A model generated the notes under the pieces. That model worked only from the letters and a program-made list of their open reading frames with translations, was not told the DNA's origin and did not search any database. A stretch of DNA of 64,000 bases from Dryas octopetala (Eukaryota > Streptophyta > Magnoliopsida > Rosales > Rosaceae), in assembly GCA_963921425.1 (NCBI GenBank), contig OY992840.1, positions 18,516,621 through 18,580,620 of the forward strand, in the 5' to 3' direction. Below, one piece after another: positions 32,893-44,941 of this stretch. Every line of letters starts with the position of its first letter. Positions within the stretch are counted from its first letter, which is position 1. A program made the position numbers and the translations under genes.

Positions 32893-35800
32893 CCTTTGTA
32901 GGCGCTTGTCTCTTGAACTTTCATTTTAGTTGGGTGCAAGACAAAGCAAATCTTTCCAATTTGTTAAAAGAAAGATCTCAATCTTCCTTTGCACATCAAA
33001 TGCATCTTATCCTGCACATCAAATCCAATGTATTCTCAAAATGAAGTTAGTTGTACGTCACATTTTATACAATTCGTCTTTATAAAATATATGATCAATA
33101 AATATCATACAAATAGTGACTTCTCTATCCAACGTGTGTTGGTAATTAAAGTTTGAAATATGATCCCAATTTTTTACATTGTACTGCGCTATTATGTAGA
33201 CATGCATGCCAATTGCCAAATAATACTCAAATCATCACTTTTATTACATCTCAGAATGCAGAGTGGTGGTAATTATTAATGTCTTAATGGAAAAAGCTTA
33301 TGAAATTGGCGTGAAACATAAATCATTGTGAGTCTAATGGGTTCAGTGGCCCATTCAAGGTCAAATTCAGAGTGCTTGATATCATTACGTGGGCCATTGA
33401 AATCATAGCATGGTGAAATCACTTGTTTTATTAATAGTCATGCTCCCCTGATCAGTGATGTTCTATTATTGCCTACTTTAGTCTGTAGTCTTTAGTCAAG
33501 ATCTGTGCTTGATAGTTGACAGTGTCTCAATGATAAGCTCACAATCACAACTCCAAAAAAATAAGCTCCTTTATAGAATTTGCTGAAAGCAAATATGTAG
33601 AATCTATAATATAATAATATAACTTATATATATATATATATATTTTTTTTTTTCCCACTCTGATTGGTTTGAAATATATTCTAAACTCTGCTAGTTCAGA
33701 TTTGAAATGAAACAAAGAAAGTTAAAGTTTACCAATTTGTGTCGGGCGAAGCATGTGTCATTATACTAAGGTAAGCATAGTCCAGTATAAAAATTATATG
33801 GAGATTAAAGAGGTTGATCAGGCATGCATATGCAGCCACTTTCAGAAAAAGTGTCCCAAAAGAATAAAGTCGACTCACTTTCAATCATTCATTCTTATAT
33901 GAAATTAATTTTCACCATTGACCAACTATGAATAACCACACCACAAAATTAACAGTCTTACAGTGGCACCAAACATACCTTTACAAGTTCTAAGGTAGCA
34001 GTAGCAGATTTGGGATACAAAACAGTAACCGTTTGAAACCAATGGTGTTCTTCTTGAAGGCCTAAAGTATAGAGAAGGGAGGACAAGAGTCGAACTTTCA
34101 CCGTTAAACCAAATAAACTTTTGGATAATTAGTATTCAACATGAATAACTTCAGTTGGGCTAAGTTATAAGGAAGAAACAAAAAAGAGGCTGGCCTCAAG
34201 ATTAAGCGATGGTACTGTGCTCATCCTAGTTTCATAAACTTAAGTTATGGAACTCACACAATTTAATGAGTGGGAGTTTGAATTCTTCAAAGAGGGGAAC
34301 TTAAAAGTACCAATAGAGTGGAGCTCCAACCTGAGAATGGGGAAGCATCATTGTCCAGTAAAGTTCATTGGGTATAGTTCTTGTATGTTGAGAGCTAAAA
34401 CTTTTGTCTATTGAAATGGTGGTGATCATACTGTAAGTCAAAATTGCATCGAAGTTCATTGGGTATAGTTAACTTCTTGTGTATTGAGAGCTAAAACTTT
34501 GCATTGAGTTCTCCCACAAACCAGAATTTTCCCTTTTTTAATTATTTTTATATGAGTGTCTTCAAAATTGAGTTGGCATATTTCTATATCTTTTTATCAG
34601 AGTGTCTCAGTCAATTTGGGATGAAGGCAAGAAATGTTTTCAAGCATATGTTGAGTGACTTGATTTTTAAACTCGTCTCTCAAATACTCAGGAGATAGAT
34701 TAATTCCCATTTTGTGAATGATATCCTCCCCTCCTCTTTGGATGCAGACTATCTGAAATGAAAAGGAACTGGCCGGTTATTAACTTATTTGAGTTCTCAA
34801 TTGAAATAACTACCCTGCTTGAGCCCAGGTTTTCATTTATATATTTTATTCTATACATGCCTTTGGATCCTCTAGTAAACAGCCTTTCCATCAAAATTCT
34901 TGAAAGAGTAAAAGGAGTGCTATTAGAAGCATATAAATTACTTATAAAAAAAAAAAAAAAAAAAGTCACTAATAACCATTCAAGTCCAAGGTTTTCTTCA
35001 CACTTATGATAGTAGCATTCCTTCATAAAATGAGCATAAATAACTCAACAGTGATATCTGATAGCTTGTGTACATAAAAGTACAATACAGGACAAATGGA
35101 AGCTCTCCAAAACAGGTGGGGAAAGTGATTGGAAAAAGGGTTCAGATTGCCTTACACAAAAGTAGCTGATCTGCTAAGCGAGTTTTGCAATGCTTGGAAA
35201 TCTGCAATGCTGAATGCTATTCTGATCTATGAATCCAACCTTTCACCTGAAAACAGACTCATCTTAGCAGAGGTTTCTAGTGTCTCTTAAATTGGAGCCC
35301 TTTCTGTCTGATTGAACAGGAGAAATAGTCAACAAACAACAGGATTTGAAAAGTTCCACTGCTAAGAGTTGAAACTTTGTCCAAACAGTTGAAATCTTCA
35401 TCTCTGCAGATAATTCTACATGGTTAGAGTAACAAAGGATGACAATGAACTTTTCCATAGTTTCATTTATAGTAACAAGTAAAACCAATCACAGTACATT
35501 TATTAGCACCAAGGAATCAAATGTCTCATGAGAAGAGGAGCATACGTAAGCACCTGGAATCTAAAATATTGCATAAAGGAGAGTTCTTATAAACATGTCT
35601 AAAAACACATAAAACATAATTTTTTTAGGTCTACTTAAAAATGGCTGCATACTGACTTTAATACCCAGGCATTTCTTTTGGAAGCAGCTTCATAATCAAA
35701 TCAGCTGTATTAAACAAATAAGATGTGAGGTTTACCCAAGGCTCAACTGCCAAATTGAGTTCCCAAACTCAGTTATATCTTTATCAGGCAAAGCAGCACA

Positions 35801-36185
35801 GAACACCAAATAACTAATTGTCCTTCAATCTTACAACTAAATAGCTAGTTTGATCTTCACAATGAAGGAACAAGAACTTTAGTCAATCACTAATCACTAA
35901 TCAGGAGACCGTTCAACAATACTGATGTCAAGACAAGTTACATAGCATAACTGGTGGTATGGTAAAATATGATGCCATTGTCCTTATTTCAGTTTGACTC
36001 TAAAGACAATCTAGGACCATTTGTTTCAGTACAAGTCAGTTTCTAACAGAAAGCTTATGAAATAGTCTGAATCCTAAATTACAAGAAATCAGACCGTCAC
36101 ACAATAACTACTACAACTAGCAATTTTACAATGTTACTGTAACAGCAAAAAAATTGGAAACAGAACCAAATGGTAAATTTATGAC
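32893..36185. other. Intergenic, 3.3 kb, no gene seen
   Basis: AT-rich spacer with a TA/T tract (33619-33655) and an A run (about 34948-34966). A roughly 50-bp direct repeat (AGTTCATTGGGTATAGTT ... GAGAGCTAAAACTTT) occurs at 34361-34407 and 34453-34503. Nothing resembles a coding exon. The 3' flank of the epimerase gene is at the right end. Confidence 0.5.
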
Positions 36186-39067
36186 TTACCAAGCAATATT
36201 GTCCCAGTGAAGAAATCCACCATGGCCTCTAGCATTTCTGAACTTATAAACAGCACCCGAAACTAGCCACAAAAGAGATAACATTACCAATTGTTCAATG
36301 GTAATCATAAATGAATGGATGGCAAATGGCTTTGAAGTTTCAATATATAAAACAAAAAAGCCATTCAAACAGAGTTCAAAAGTTACACAGAAATCAGAAT
36401 ACCTTCGTAACCCTCCAGAACTGGATCTTCTGACAGCAGCAGGGGTGTATCTAAGTCAACAAACCTGTACAGAATATATATTAATACTTAACCACGGATT
36501 TGAAATAGAAAGTGAAAAAACGTCAAGGGAACTAACAAAACCTGCCGGATATGTAGCCAAGTTTTCTTTTATAGAAAAGATGGTGATACTTACTTAAAGC
36601 ACCCAAGGCCAGCAGCAAGGTGGCCAGCAAAGCCCATGGCCAGTCTAGTCTCGACCATACCACCGATCATCAAATTCAAACCTGATGCCCTTGCAACCTC
36701 AATCATTTCAAGGGCCCCAACAACCCCAACTTTAGCAAGTTTAATGTTAATGACATCAGCAAGATTTTCTTCCACTATTTTCTTAACATCAACTAAACTT
36801 CGACAGCTCTCATCAGCTGCAACTGATACTCCATATTTGTCTCTCGCAATACGACTAACATATCCAAGGCCTTCCCAATCATCTCTGTGAACTGGTTGTT
36901 CAAAGAGAACTGGACTCACTCCCACTTCTGAAAGTAACAAACAAGAACAAAAAACAAAAGAAAATATATTTTAGTCAGTAGACAGAGTAGCCAGAGTACT
37001 GTAATGGGACTATGGAAACTCATGCATAGGTTTGTAGATTGTATGTGGATGAGTGTATGCATGAGTTTTTTCATTTTTCTTTTCTTTTCGGGTGGGGGGT
37101 TGAAGATGCTAATTTATCATGCTGTTTGCTAAAACAGTTGAGTTACTTATTCAAAGCAGTATACACATAAGCTAAATGGCACCTTGGATTTTTGTTTGCA
37201 TCATTTACCATTTAATTTATCAAGAACTTGTATAGCTTCCATGGAGTCATATCCTTCATTAGCATCCAAGATAAAACAACAGTCAGGGTGGACTGCACGT
37301 ATAGCTTGAAGGACTTCTATGTCTGAATTCAGATTCTTTCCTACCTTAAGCTTTAAAGTGCTAAATCCTTGTTCACGATATTTTGAAGCCAATTTAGCAG
37401 CTTCAGCTGCAGAAACAATTGGAATCTGCGCATATAAAATTCAGTCTACTTTTCAGTGTGTAAAGCTTAATTTTCTCCTTTGTACCAGTACTAATTAGAT
37501 ATTTACTTATTTATAACTTGATATGGACCAATGCCAATTCAAGTTTACCCTACATCTCCTAGAAGACAGTGAAATAAAAGGAAAGACAGAAAAGTTTAGG
37601 TAATCAAGGATAAACTATTTTACGGTCAGAATTACTCGAAGAAGAACTTACTGTTATATCAGTGGTTATGGTATTTGAAACTCCACCAAACAGTCTCCAC
37701 AAAGGGACACCAATACTAGTAGCAACCGCATCAATTAATGCCATCTCGACTCCTCCCCTAACCTTTAATGCAAGTACAGAAAATAGTAAGACTTCTAAAG
37801 CCCTTATAACTTTATAAAATGAAGACATTAAACTGCTACAAACAAGTGCTGCCGATTTTTAATAAAAAAAGTTGTGCAGGGTTGTATAAGTTTAACAAAT
37901 TTTTGTAAAGTTTGGAAACAACAGAGACACTGATCCATAGGAGTACACTGCATCAGCAGCATCAGAGGCACTAGTCCCATACATGCCACTAAAGTAACCA
38001 AAATGTCTGTATTTATTTCATCAGAGTAGTCATTGTTAAATTACAAATAATATCACAGGAATCATACCCTTCAAACTGATCCAATCTCCAAATAAAGCTA
38101 GGAGATTGCAGGACATAAGGTGAGTAGAAGAGGTCCATAGCCCCTAGAATTTCTTGTTTATCGGACCAAAGAAATGAATGAAGATGATTATATTATTTTT
38201 TGTCCGCACATTTTTTCCATCAGTAAAACGTTAACTTAAGCAATCCAAGTCTTGCACAAAGCCATTTAAAGGATAGTTCTCAACCAAAAGTTAAACTTGC
38301 TCATATTAGTGACACTCAACTCAACTAAGCGTAAATTTTATATGGTGTGCAAAATGTGGACTTTCCCGGGGGTCATTCACTCTAGGAACTACTCTCACTT
38401 CCTATATTCGGTTTCCTACATCTTCTCAGCAAACAAACATAAGATGGTTTTTTGTATCTCAATGCCAAGTTGTTCAATTCTCAATACCAGTAAACCAAGC
38501 AGTCATTAAATGATCATAATCAAAATACAATACTCAAATATCAAAATCAACAAATAAACATATAAATAAACAACTGATCTTCCTAAGCATACTCACAGAA
38601 GCAAACTCATGTCCAGTAAGAAGCCCACCAATCTCTCCCAAAACCGAACCCAACGTCATGGCCGGACTCCGGCGCAAGAACTCACAAGCATCCCTGGTCT
38701 TAACCATGGCTGTGTGCTGATCCTCTGCTGTCACAGAAGGCAAGATTGGAGCTTCACCCCACCCCACGCACCCATTACTCAATTCAACCCTAATAGCCAC
38801 ATTCTCCACCTTCTCAAGCCTCGAATTCGCAATCGTGAAAGGCGCAATCAGAGGCACATTCAGAGGCCTATTCTCTGCTCTCTGCACGTTCACAGTGAAA
38901 GTTTCCAACAAATTATTGAAACCAAAGGTGGTGGGTGTGGCCAGAGCCATTCTCGGACTGATTCTTAAAATGGGTCTTGGTCCTTTGGGGTTCTGAGTGG
39001 AATTAAGAGCAGAGCAGAGGAGCAGAAAGTGGGGTGGTGAGTGTAGAGTCAACCCAATCGATCCCAT
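36186..39067 (-). CDS. Dipeptide (L-Ala-D/L-Glu type) epimerase, enolase superfamily (about 423 aa)
   Basis: Mg-dependent enolase-superfamily enzyme of the muconate-lactonising/dipeptide-epimerase subgroup; plant copies are annotated L-Ala-D/L-amino acid epimerase. Exons, 5' to 3': 39067-38597, 37762-37652, 37425-37209, 36927-36594, 36464-36403, 36262-36186; phases agree and give 423 residues. The capping domain contains PFTIANSRLEKVENVAIRVE and GWGEAPILPSVTAED. Catalytic residues are visible: KLK motif (Lys219/Lys221), metal ligands Asp248 (DANEGY), Glu276 (FEQPV) and Asp305 (AADES), and the opposite-face Lys329 (NIKLAK). The protein ends GHGGFLHWDNIAW, with the TAA overlapping a pseudo-donor TGGTAAGT. 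An N-terminal extension of about 40 Ser/Pro/Leu-rich residues may be a plastid transit peptide; a second Met at residue 40 (MALATPTTFGF) is an alternative start. It is divergent from the reticulon gene, 882 bp apart. The in vivo dipeptide substrate is unknown. Confidence 0.9.
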
Positions 39068-39949
39068 TTGGTGAAGTGGTTTTAGATGTGTATCTTTGGG
39101 TTACAGGATTCGGTAGTTTTGGGTTTTGGAGGACTCTGATTGGATTGCGAGGAAGACTTGCAGAGCTGACAATGTTGTTCTTCTTGTTGCATAGAGTTTA
39201 AGCAGAACACTGTAGTCTGTACGACTGTTCATTTTTTAATTCAAATGTTAACTCTCTTCAACAACTTTGTCCTTACTATATTAGAAAATCATTGATTTTA
39301 TGTACCAATACCATAACCTGGTCACATACATAACCCAAGTCCAACCCAGGTGAAAGATGGAGTCAATTTTGACTTCCATGGTTCCACCATTGAAGGCTTC
39401 AGCCTCTCAAATTATGAATAATTCTGACATAATATAAACGTGCTGCTAGCAGTACTGTTCTTGCCATTGTTGGGTACAAATAATAAGAACATTGGTAGTT
39501 CTTTCCTCATGTGTCCCTTGGATGTGCCCAAAGGTTACTTTGTGAATTGTGATTAAAACCAATTAATTAATAAACTTGTTAGTTTGAAGTTGACATGTTA
39601 CATAATCCAGCCAAAAACGAAAAGAACAGTGAATATAAGTTGCCAAAAGGAAACGTCTGCAGGAGGCATATATGGCCATGCAACTGGTGGAAGTGGAACA
39701 TTGAAGACTCGTCGTCCAAGATAAGAACAACTATATATTTTCAATTCCAATTGTAGCTAGCGGGCATGCAAAGCAAGCTTGAAAGCCAATTGCCCCTCAA
39801 GCCATTCCTTACTTTACTTGCATGAAGCTTACTTTACCACCAAGCTTAGAACCCCCAGCTCCCATGATTCATATATAATCCTAGTTGGTAATCACATGAA
39901 TGACACCCATACAAATAATTAAGTTTCTTCAGAACCACCATCATATACC
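39068..39949. other. Divergent promoter region, epimerase (-) and reticulon (+)
   Basis: 882 bp separate the two start codons. No coding sequence or clear repeat is seen, so it should hold both promoters. Confidence 0.55.
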
Positions 39950-41080
39950 ATGCCATATTCATCCGATTCTGATGACAATATTATTGGAACAAGCCGCGGG
40001 GCAAAGCTGTTAGGACGCGACAGGCCAATTCATGAAGTTCTTGGAGGTGGAAAAGGTACGTACACTAGAACATGTCATGGTCTATATATTGCATGTGGTA
40101 CTCCGAGGAATGCATTTAGAATATGTGATTATGTGAAGACCTTGAATGATATATTATTTAGTAATGAATTGAATAAATTTGCAGTTGCGGATGTGTTATT
40201 GTGGAGGAACAGAAATGTATCAGCTGCGCTTTTGACTGGAATGACTGTAATATGGTTTCTGTTTGAGGTAGTGGAGTACAATTTCGTCACCCTCTTCTGT
40301 CACCTCTCCATTACCACTATGCTTGTAATCTTCATATGGCACACCGCTGCAGAAATGTTCAAATTGTATGTGATATTACTTTTTTTAGCTTAATTTATTT
40401 AGTTACTTGACTAATTTTCTTTAGTTTTATTTATTTAGATAATTAATGACTGATAATTTATGCACAGGACACCTCCTCGGATCCCTCAAATTATATTACA
40501 TGAATCTACAATATTCAGAGAGATGGCTTCCACAGTCCATAGAAGATTCGACCACTTCTTGTCAAAGCTCCTTGACAGTGCATGTGGAAGAGACCTACCA
40601 TTCCTCTTCTTGGTATGTATTTATTTGAACTAACAATTGATGCTTTTAAATTTTGATTGACCAAACTTTCAACTTTCCTTTTAGAATTAGTACAGCAGTA
40701 ATGACCCCAATTGTCTCTGCTGATTCTCAGGCAATCATTTCTCTCTATATTTTGTCTGTGATTGGAACCTATTTCAGCTTTCTGAATCTTCTTTACTTGG
40801 GTAAGAACTTGTACTCATCTTATTCCATTAATGTCTATATTTGATTATGGACATGGGGCTAATTAATTAAGCTGTGGTGACCTCTTTTGTTGATTTGATT
40901 GCAAATTAAGGTTTCCTCTGCATGGAGACACTGCCATTTCTGTATGAGCGATTTGAGGAAGATGTTGATCGTCTAGCTGGAAGACTTACCCGAGATATAA
41001 GGAGAGCATACAGAAAGTTTGATTCTCAGTTTCTCAACAAAATCCCAAGAGGCCCAGTGAAAGACAAGAAAATCAGATGA
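39950..41080 (+). CDS. Reticulon-like protein, RTNLB family (about 223 aa)
   Basis: Endoplasmic-reticulum membrane-shaping protein. Exons: 39950-40055, 40195-40375, 40468-40612, 40731-40800, 40911-41080; phases agree and give 223 residues. A short acidic N-terminus (SDSDDN) and the plant signature RPIHEVLGGGKVADVLLWRN lead into two long hydrophobic hairpins. These are AALLTGMTVIWFLFEVVEYN with HLSITTMLVIFIWHTA, and LYILSVIGTYFSFLNLLYLG with the short segment after it. The hairpins wedge into the cytosolic leaflet. The C-terminal tail is charged (ERFEEDVDRLAGRLTRDIRR) and ends in KDKKIR, a dilysine-like ER-retention context. The short N-terminus puts it among the small RTNLBs. Confidence 0.92.
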
Positions 41081-42457
41081 AACTTTAATGGCATGGACTA
41101 TCATGGAATCATAGTTTGCCTGCCAAGATTGCACATAATTATAAATCATTGTGTGGAGATTTGTGTAAATCAATAAGAACACTTCATATATTAATTGCAT
41201 AAAACTGTATAATATAAATATCACATATGCTCTTTCTGTCTACCACACTGTGACTCAATATTGGCCCGTAAGTGTCAAATATATCAAACACTTCTTGGTT
41301 GAGCACATGTTTCCAATCCAGTAGCTATATTAAACTATAAAAAGAGTCAAAAACCTCCCATGAATCCCAATTCGAGCAGAAAAAGTACTATTTATCAACC
41401 TTCACATGTATAGAAAGAAGTATACATCATATAATATAACATAAATTATTGTACATTATTGCCAAATGCATCTATAGCTAGCCTACCAGTGGCCAAAAAA
41501 AAAAAAAAAAATCTATAGCTAGCCTACCTGGTTTAGTGCTGAGAAGATTTGGGCGACAGATGTTTGAATCATAAGTGCTCTGCTCCACTAATATTACTAA
41601 TCGTGTGGTTATGTGGAGATCATCATAAGCATAACAAGCCATTTAGTTAATGATATTTGCAATCCTAAACAAGATTCTGACTAGATATGACACCACAATG
41701 TATGTAATTATTTGGCACTAAGTTTTGATCATCACGTTCTTCACGAATATAAAAAAATGAAAGTCAAAAATGTAATGTAGTAAGTGGTTGCTATTATGCT
41801 ATAAGATGAATCTCCAAAAAGGCAAATAATTTCAGTTTAAATCCTTAATGGGACACCATTTTAGAGATAACCTTTGGACTTGTTCCAGCCTTCGCAGGTC
41901 AAAATCTCAAAAGGGTATATATATATTCTTAAATTATTGTACATTATTGAAAGGTGATGGCCATTTGATATGGTTCCTATGGAAAGTGTGCTGAGCACAG
42001 ATCTAAAGAGAGTGTGCTAACCCACAACTTCCATCAGAAAACACAATAACCATTTGGCTAGCTGTCACTATCCCTAGTAACAATTCAAGTGTCATGATAG
42101 CTTCCACGCCATATCAATATCATGACAAGGAAGAGTGGGATATGAATGCAACCACAACAAACCATCATATATATATTTGTAGTGGCTGTGTTGACCCACT
42201 AATGTTCATGTCAAACACTGATGTTTTTGCCTGCCAATTCTGGTACGACAAGAGCAAGGAGAATCACATAAAGTTCAAAAGTAAGAGACAGGTAGAGAGA
42301 AAGAGATCCCACTAAGACAAATAATTCTTGTTGGAATATTGACTTTAGAACAATACAAGAAGCCTATATATGAAGTGGGTGCTACCTCATTTTCATTCAG
42401 GAACTTAAAACACACACACATACATACACACACTAGCTTACTTTCACTTAGGAACTT

Positions 42458-42496
<39 letters not shown>

Positions 42497-42505
42497 ATAC
42501 ACTAG
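41081..42505. other. Intergenic; tiny poly(A) insertion and CA-repeat leader
   Basis: Reticulon 3' flank, then spacer. The poly(A) insertion at 41470-41528 is listed separately. At the right end are TATATA (about 42364) and two CA microsatellites (about 42411-42435 and 42460-42492), each preceded by GGAACTTAAAAC. They form a local duplication in the putative leader of the next small gene. Confidence 0.55.
41470..41528 (+). mobile_element. Tiny AGTGGCC(A)n insertion with perfect 18-bp TSD
   Basis: ATCTATAGCTAGCCTACC is repeated exactly at 41470-41487 and 41511-41528. Between lies a 23-bp insert, AGTGGCC plus 16 A. The perfect long duplication and pure A tail fit target-primed reverse transcription of an almost completely 5'-truncated transcript. 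Confidence 0.75.
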
Positions 42506-42721
42506 ATGGTGAGACTATTGAGGGAGATAGGTAGTGTGGCTTTTTTGGGTGTTGGAGGTGCTTGGTTAGTCTTTTGGGCAGCTTTGCTCACCCTTTCTAT
42601 TCTCTCAGCCACAGTTTTTTCCTGTGCGGGTGGTGTATCCAAAGAGAAAAACGCCACAAACGACACAGAGTTTTATGGTGGTGGATGCGCTGCCGGGTGC
42701 GGTGCAGCATGTGGTGCATGA
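42506..42721 (+). CDS. Small membrane peptide with Gly/Cys/Ala tail (71 aa)
   Basis: Not recognised as a named family. It begins MVRLLREIG, then one long hydrophobic segment (FLGVGGAWLVFWAALLTLSI, about residues 13-40), a short polar stretch with one NAT sequon, and the tail GGGCAAGCGAACGA. The Cys residues next to the membrane and in the tail could be lipidated or bind metal. Support for a real gene is a TATATA about 140 bp upstream, the plausible start context and the ordered domain layout. A CA microsatellite of about 30 bp ends 14 bp before the ATG. Length is small, so confidence is moderate. Confidence 0.6.
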   Translation: MVRLLREIGSVAFLGVGGAWLVFWAALLTLSILSATVFSCAGGVSKEKNATNDTEFYGGGCAAGCGAACGA

Positions 42722-42782
42722 AATAATTCCTCCTTACAACATTCACACAACACATGCATCAAAATGTGAGGTTTCCAAATTA

Positions 42783-42836
42783 GCCAAACATTAGATTTTT
42801 TTTTTTTTTTTTGGCCACTTGCCAAACATTAGATTT
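42783..42836 (-). mobile_element. Tiny AAGTGGCC(A)n insertion with 15-16-bp TSD
   Basis: GCCAAACATTAGATTT occurs at 42783-42798 and 42821-42836. The 22-bp insert (42799-42820) read on the minus strand is AAGTGGCC followed by 14 A. It has the same terminal sequence as the insertion at 41488-41510, in the opposite orientation. Confidence 0.75.
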
Positions 42837-43699
42837 AACTTCCATGTAGTTGTATCAATTGACTACTAGTACTGTGGTTATACCATTGTAACACATTTTC
42901 CTGCAATAATTGTAAAAGTGGAGCACCTTCATCTAAGAGTAATTTGAGGACTTGAATTCTTGTTTTCTTGGTTGAGCACATTTTGTGATCTGCTTCTGTC
43001 TTATTCTTAAATTCTGTTATTGAGAGTAATTTGAGGACTTTAATTTCGAGTTCCATGCTTGAATTATGTCCATTAACAGGTACCTTTCACTTGATATCCC
43101 AATCTTTTCAACATTTGTGATCCAATGGAATCACTTAATATGCATTTGGAGCTCTCATTAGAAATGGTCCAAATGGAGGTCCAAAACAATGTAATACATT
43201 ACACTCTAATATTATAGGTTTCTATGGAGCTGGGAGCCTAGGACTTCATCCTTGATGTGCCTTTCACAACCACACATTGAAGAGGCGCACCTTTGCCAAG
43301 ACTAAGACAACAAAAGGGCTTCATCCTTGATGAATGATGAAGAATATAATGTACGTGCACACTATAAAGGGAAATTCGGTTGATGGTATAGAATAATGTT
43401 AAAAGATATATTGCAAGTGTCAGGCATATTTTTAAGAGAATAGTTGGTTTTAGGACCTTGTATGGAGTAATGGATTGACAACCATGCATAGTTCGATACA
43501 GTACATGTTCTCCAACAAGATGGTAAAGTTTGGTTTTGTTCATTCAATTAATGCTCATGGCCCATAATCGTAAAGTCCTTCATATGACTTCATTGGAGCA
43601 GTTTGACTCATCTTCATCAATCATCGGGGAATTTGGATGTTTAAGGTTTTCATTGGTTAAACGTATTAATACTTGTTAATGTGCCTAAGTAACAACAGA
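42837..43699. other. Intergenic, no gene seen
   Basis: Spacer between the small peptide gene and tRNA-Leu. The phrase AGTAATTTGAGGACTT occurs twice (about 42938 and 43024), a minor local repeat. Confidence 0.5.
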
Positions 43700-43780
43700 G
43701 TCAAGATGGCCGAGTTGGTCTAAGGCGCCAGTTTCAGGTACTGGTCCGAAAGGGCATGGGTTCGAATCCCATTCTTGACA
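43700..43780 (+). tRNA. tRNA-Leu (anticodon CAG)
   Basis: The acceptor stem GTCAAGA (43700-43706) pairs perfectly with TCTTGAC (43773-43779), with discriminator A at 43780. The D arm holds the A box TGGCCGAGTTGG. The anticodon loop TTTCAGG places CAG at 43735-43737. A long class II variable arm (CCGAAAGG) marks Leu. The T arm is ATGGG-TTCGAAT-CCCAT. No intron. A CAACA start context lies just upstream and a TTTT terminator follows. Confidence 0.97.
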
Positions 43781-43785
43781 TTCTG

Positions 43786-43789
43786 TTTT
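43786..43789 (+). terminator. Pol III T-run terminator of tRNA-Leu
   Basis: TTTT six bases after the tRNA 3' end, with further T runs behind it, the usual RNA polymerase III stop. Confidence 0.7.
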
Positions 43790-44539
43790 CTATTTTACTT
43801 CTTTTGTTTTTCTTCTTTTTTACTTCTGGAATTTATTTGAGTTGTTTAATTTAGGAATCTCTGTGATCTCCATGTATCTGAAATTTGTGAAATTTATCTT
43901 TCTCTATTTAGTTATTCAAGTTGGAAAGTACAAACTAATCAATTTTCCAATTCTCGAGCATGAACTTCAAATGATTTAGTGTGGGTGAGATTAAGAGAAT
44001 CGACTTGAAACTTGAAAAAAAAACTGAAAGAGGAAAAAACCAGGTCTTCAGCATATAACTTGGTCCTTACAAAGTACATTAATTTCTGCCCAAACCTTCT
44101 CCTATTGTAAGTTGAAACTACTACTGGTGGAGCACAAAATTTTGTGATATTTGCTCCCCATTTTCCTTTTATTTCCTCATTGTGTCTGATGTCCCACTCT
44201 TTTTCCTTTTTTCTTCTCAACCAAATGGTGGTACAACCTATTACATGACTCAGCCAACCCACTGAAATTTTCACTACCCAACTATTGCCAATTAAAATCT
44301 CACATATATGCCCTCTAGATACCATGTAATTGTTCGTTCATGAAATTTTACACCAAGATGCAAACCAAAACCATTAGAGAGAAATGGCCCCAGAAGGGAA
44401 AAGGGGTGGTGAAGAAAGAGTAGAGAAACTTTTTTTCCACATAATGGAATGAAATGTTTGACATGATCTCATTCAAAATCCAGAAAACAAGAAATAATGG
44501 AACTATAACTAAAACTAAGCAGGGCTAGCTTTAATTAGT
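43790..44539. other. Intergenic, no gene seen
   Basis: AT-rich spacer. The right end is the 3' flank of the minus-strand small-protein gene. Confidence 0.45.
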
Positions 44540-44941
44540 TTACATTTTTGGTTGCTGCAAACTTTTAAATTGCAACCGAGTACATATAGGAGCTCCCAAA
44601 GTTTTAGTGCATGTATGTGGCTTACCAGGCAGAATATCCAGGTCAATGTCAGAAAATGAAGAATATGATGCATAAACTCTCTTGTTCCCCAAACCACAAG
44701 CCCAGTGCCTTGCATGCTGCGCAACATGCCATCCAGCCTTGCAAGGTAGCTTGACGCAGCACCAGACAACCGTTAACGGTATAGAAATGCAGAGCAAGCA
44801 AGCACTGCACAGAAACTCTGTGGCTTTACCACAGCACTTCGAATTTTGTCCCTCAGAAGAAACGTAACGAGAACAAGAAGATGAATTGGAAGGTCTTGCA
44901 TTCATGTTGCTTCGTCTGACATCAAAGTATTCACCTACCAT
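44540..44941 (-). CDS. Small plant protein with one membrane span (133 aa), function unknown
   Basis: Single-exon frame that I do not recognise by name. It begins MVGEYFDVRRSNMNARPSNS, Ser/Asn-rich. It then has a Cys-rich hydrophobic segment (LCSACLLCISIPLTVVWCCV, about residues 43-62) followed by basic LPCKAGWHVAQHARHW, and a polar C-terminus. The ordered layout of polar head, span and basic flank resembles short plant membrane proteins with clustered, possibly palmitoylated, Cys. A TATATA lies about 100 bp upstream on the minus strand (45042-45048). Topology and role cannot be assigned. Confidence 0.65.
   Translation of the reverse strand: MVGEYFDVRRSNMNARPSNSSSCSRYVSSEGQNSKCCGKATEFLCSACLLCISIPLTVVWCCVKLPCKAGWHVAQHARHWACGLGNKRVYASYSSFSDIDLDILPGKPHTCTKTLGAPICTRLQFKSLQQPKM

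Noticed and set aside
34948..34966. A run at 34.95 kb as a poly(A) insertion
   Set aside because: No flanking direct repeat was found, unlike the seven listed cases.
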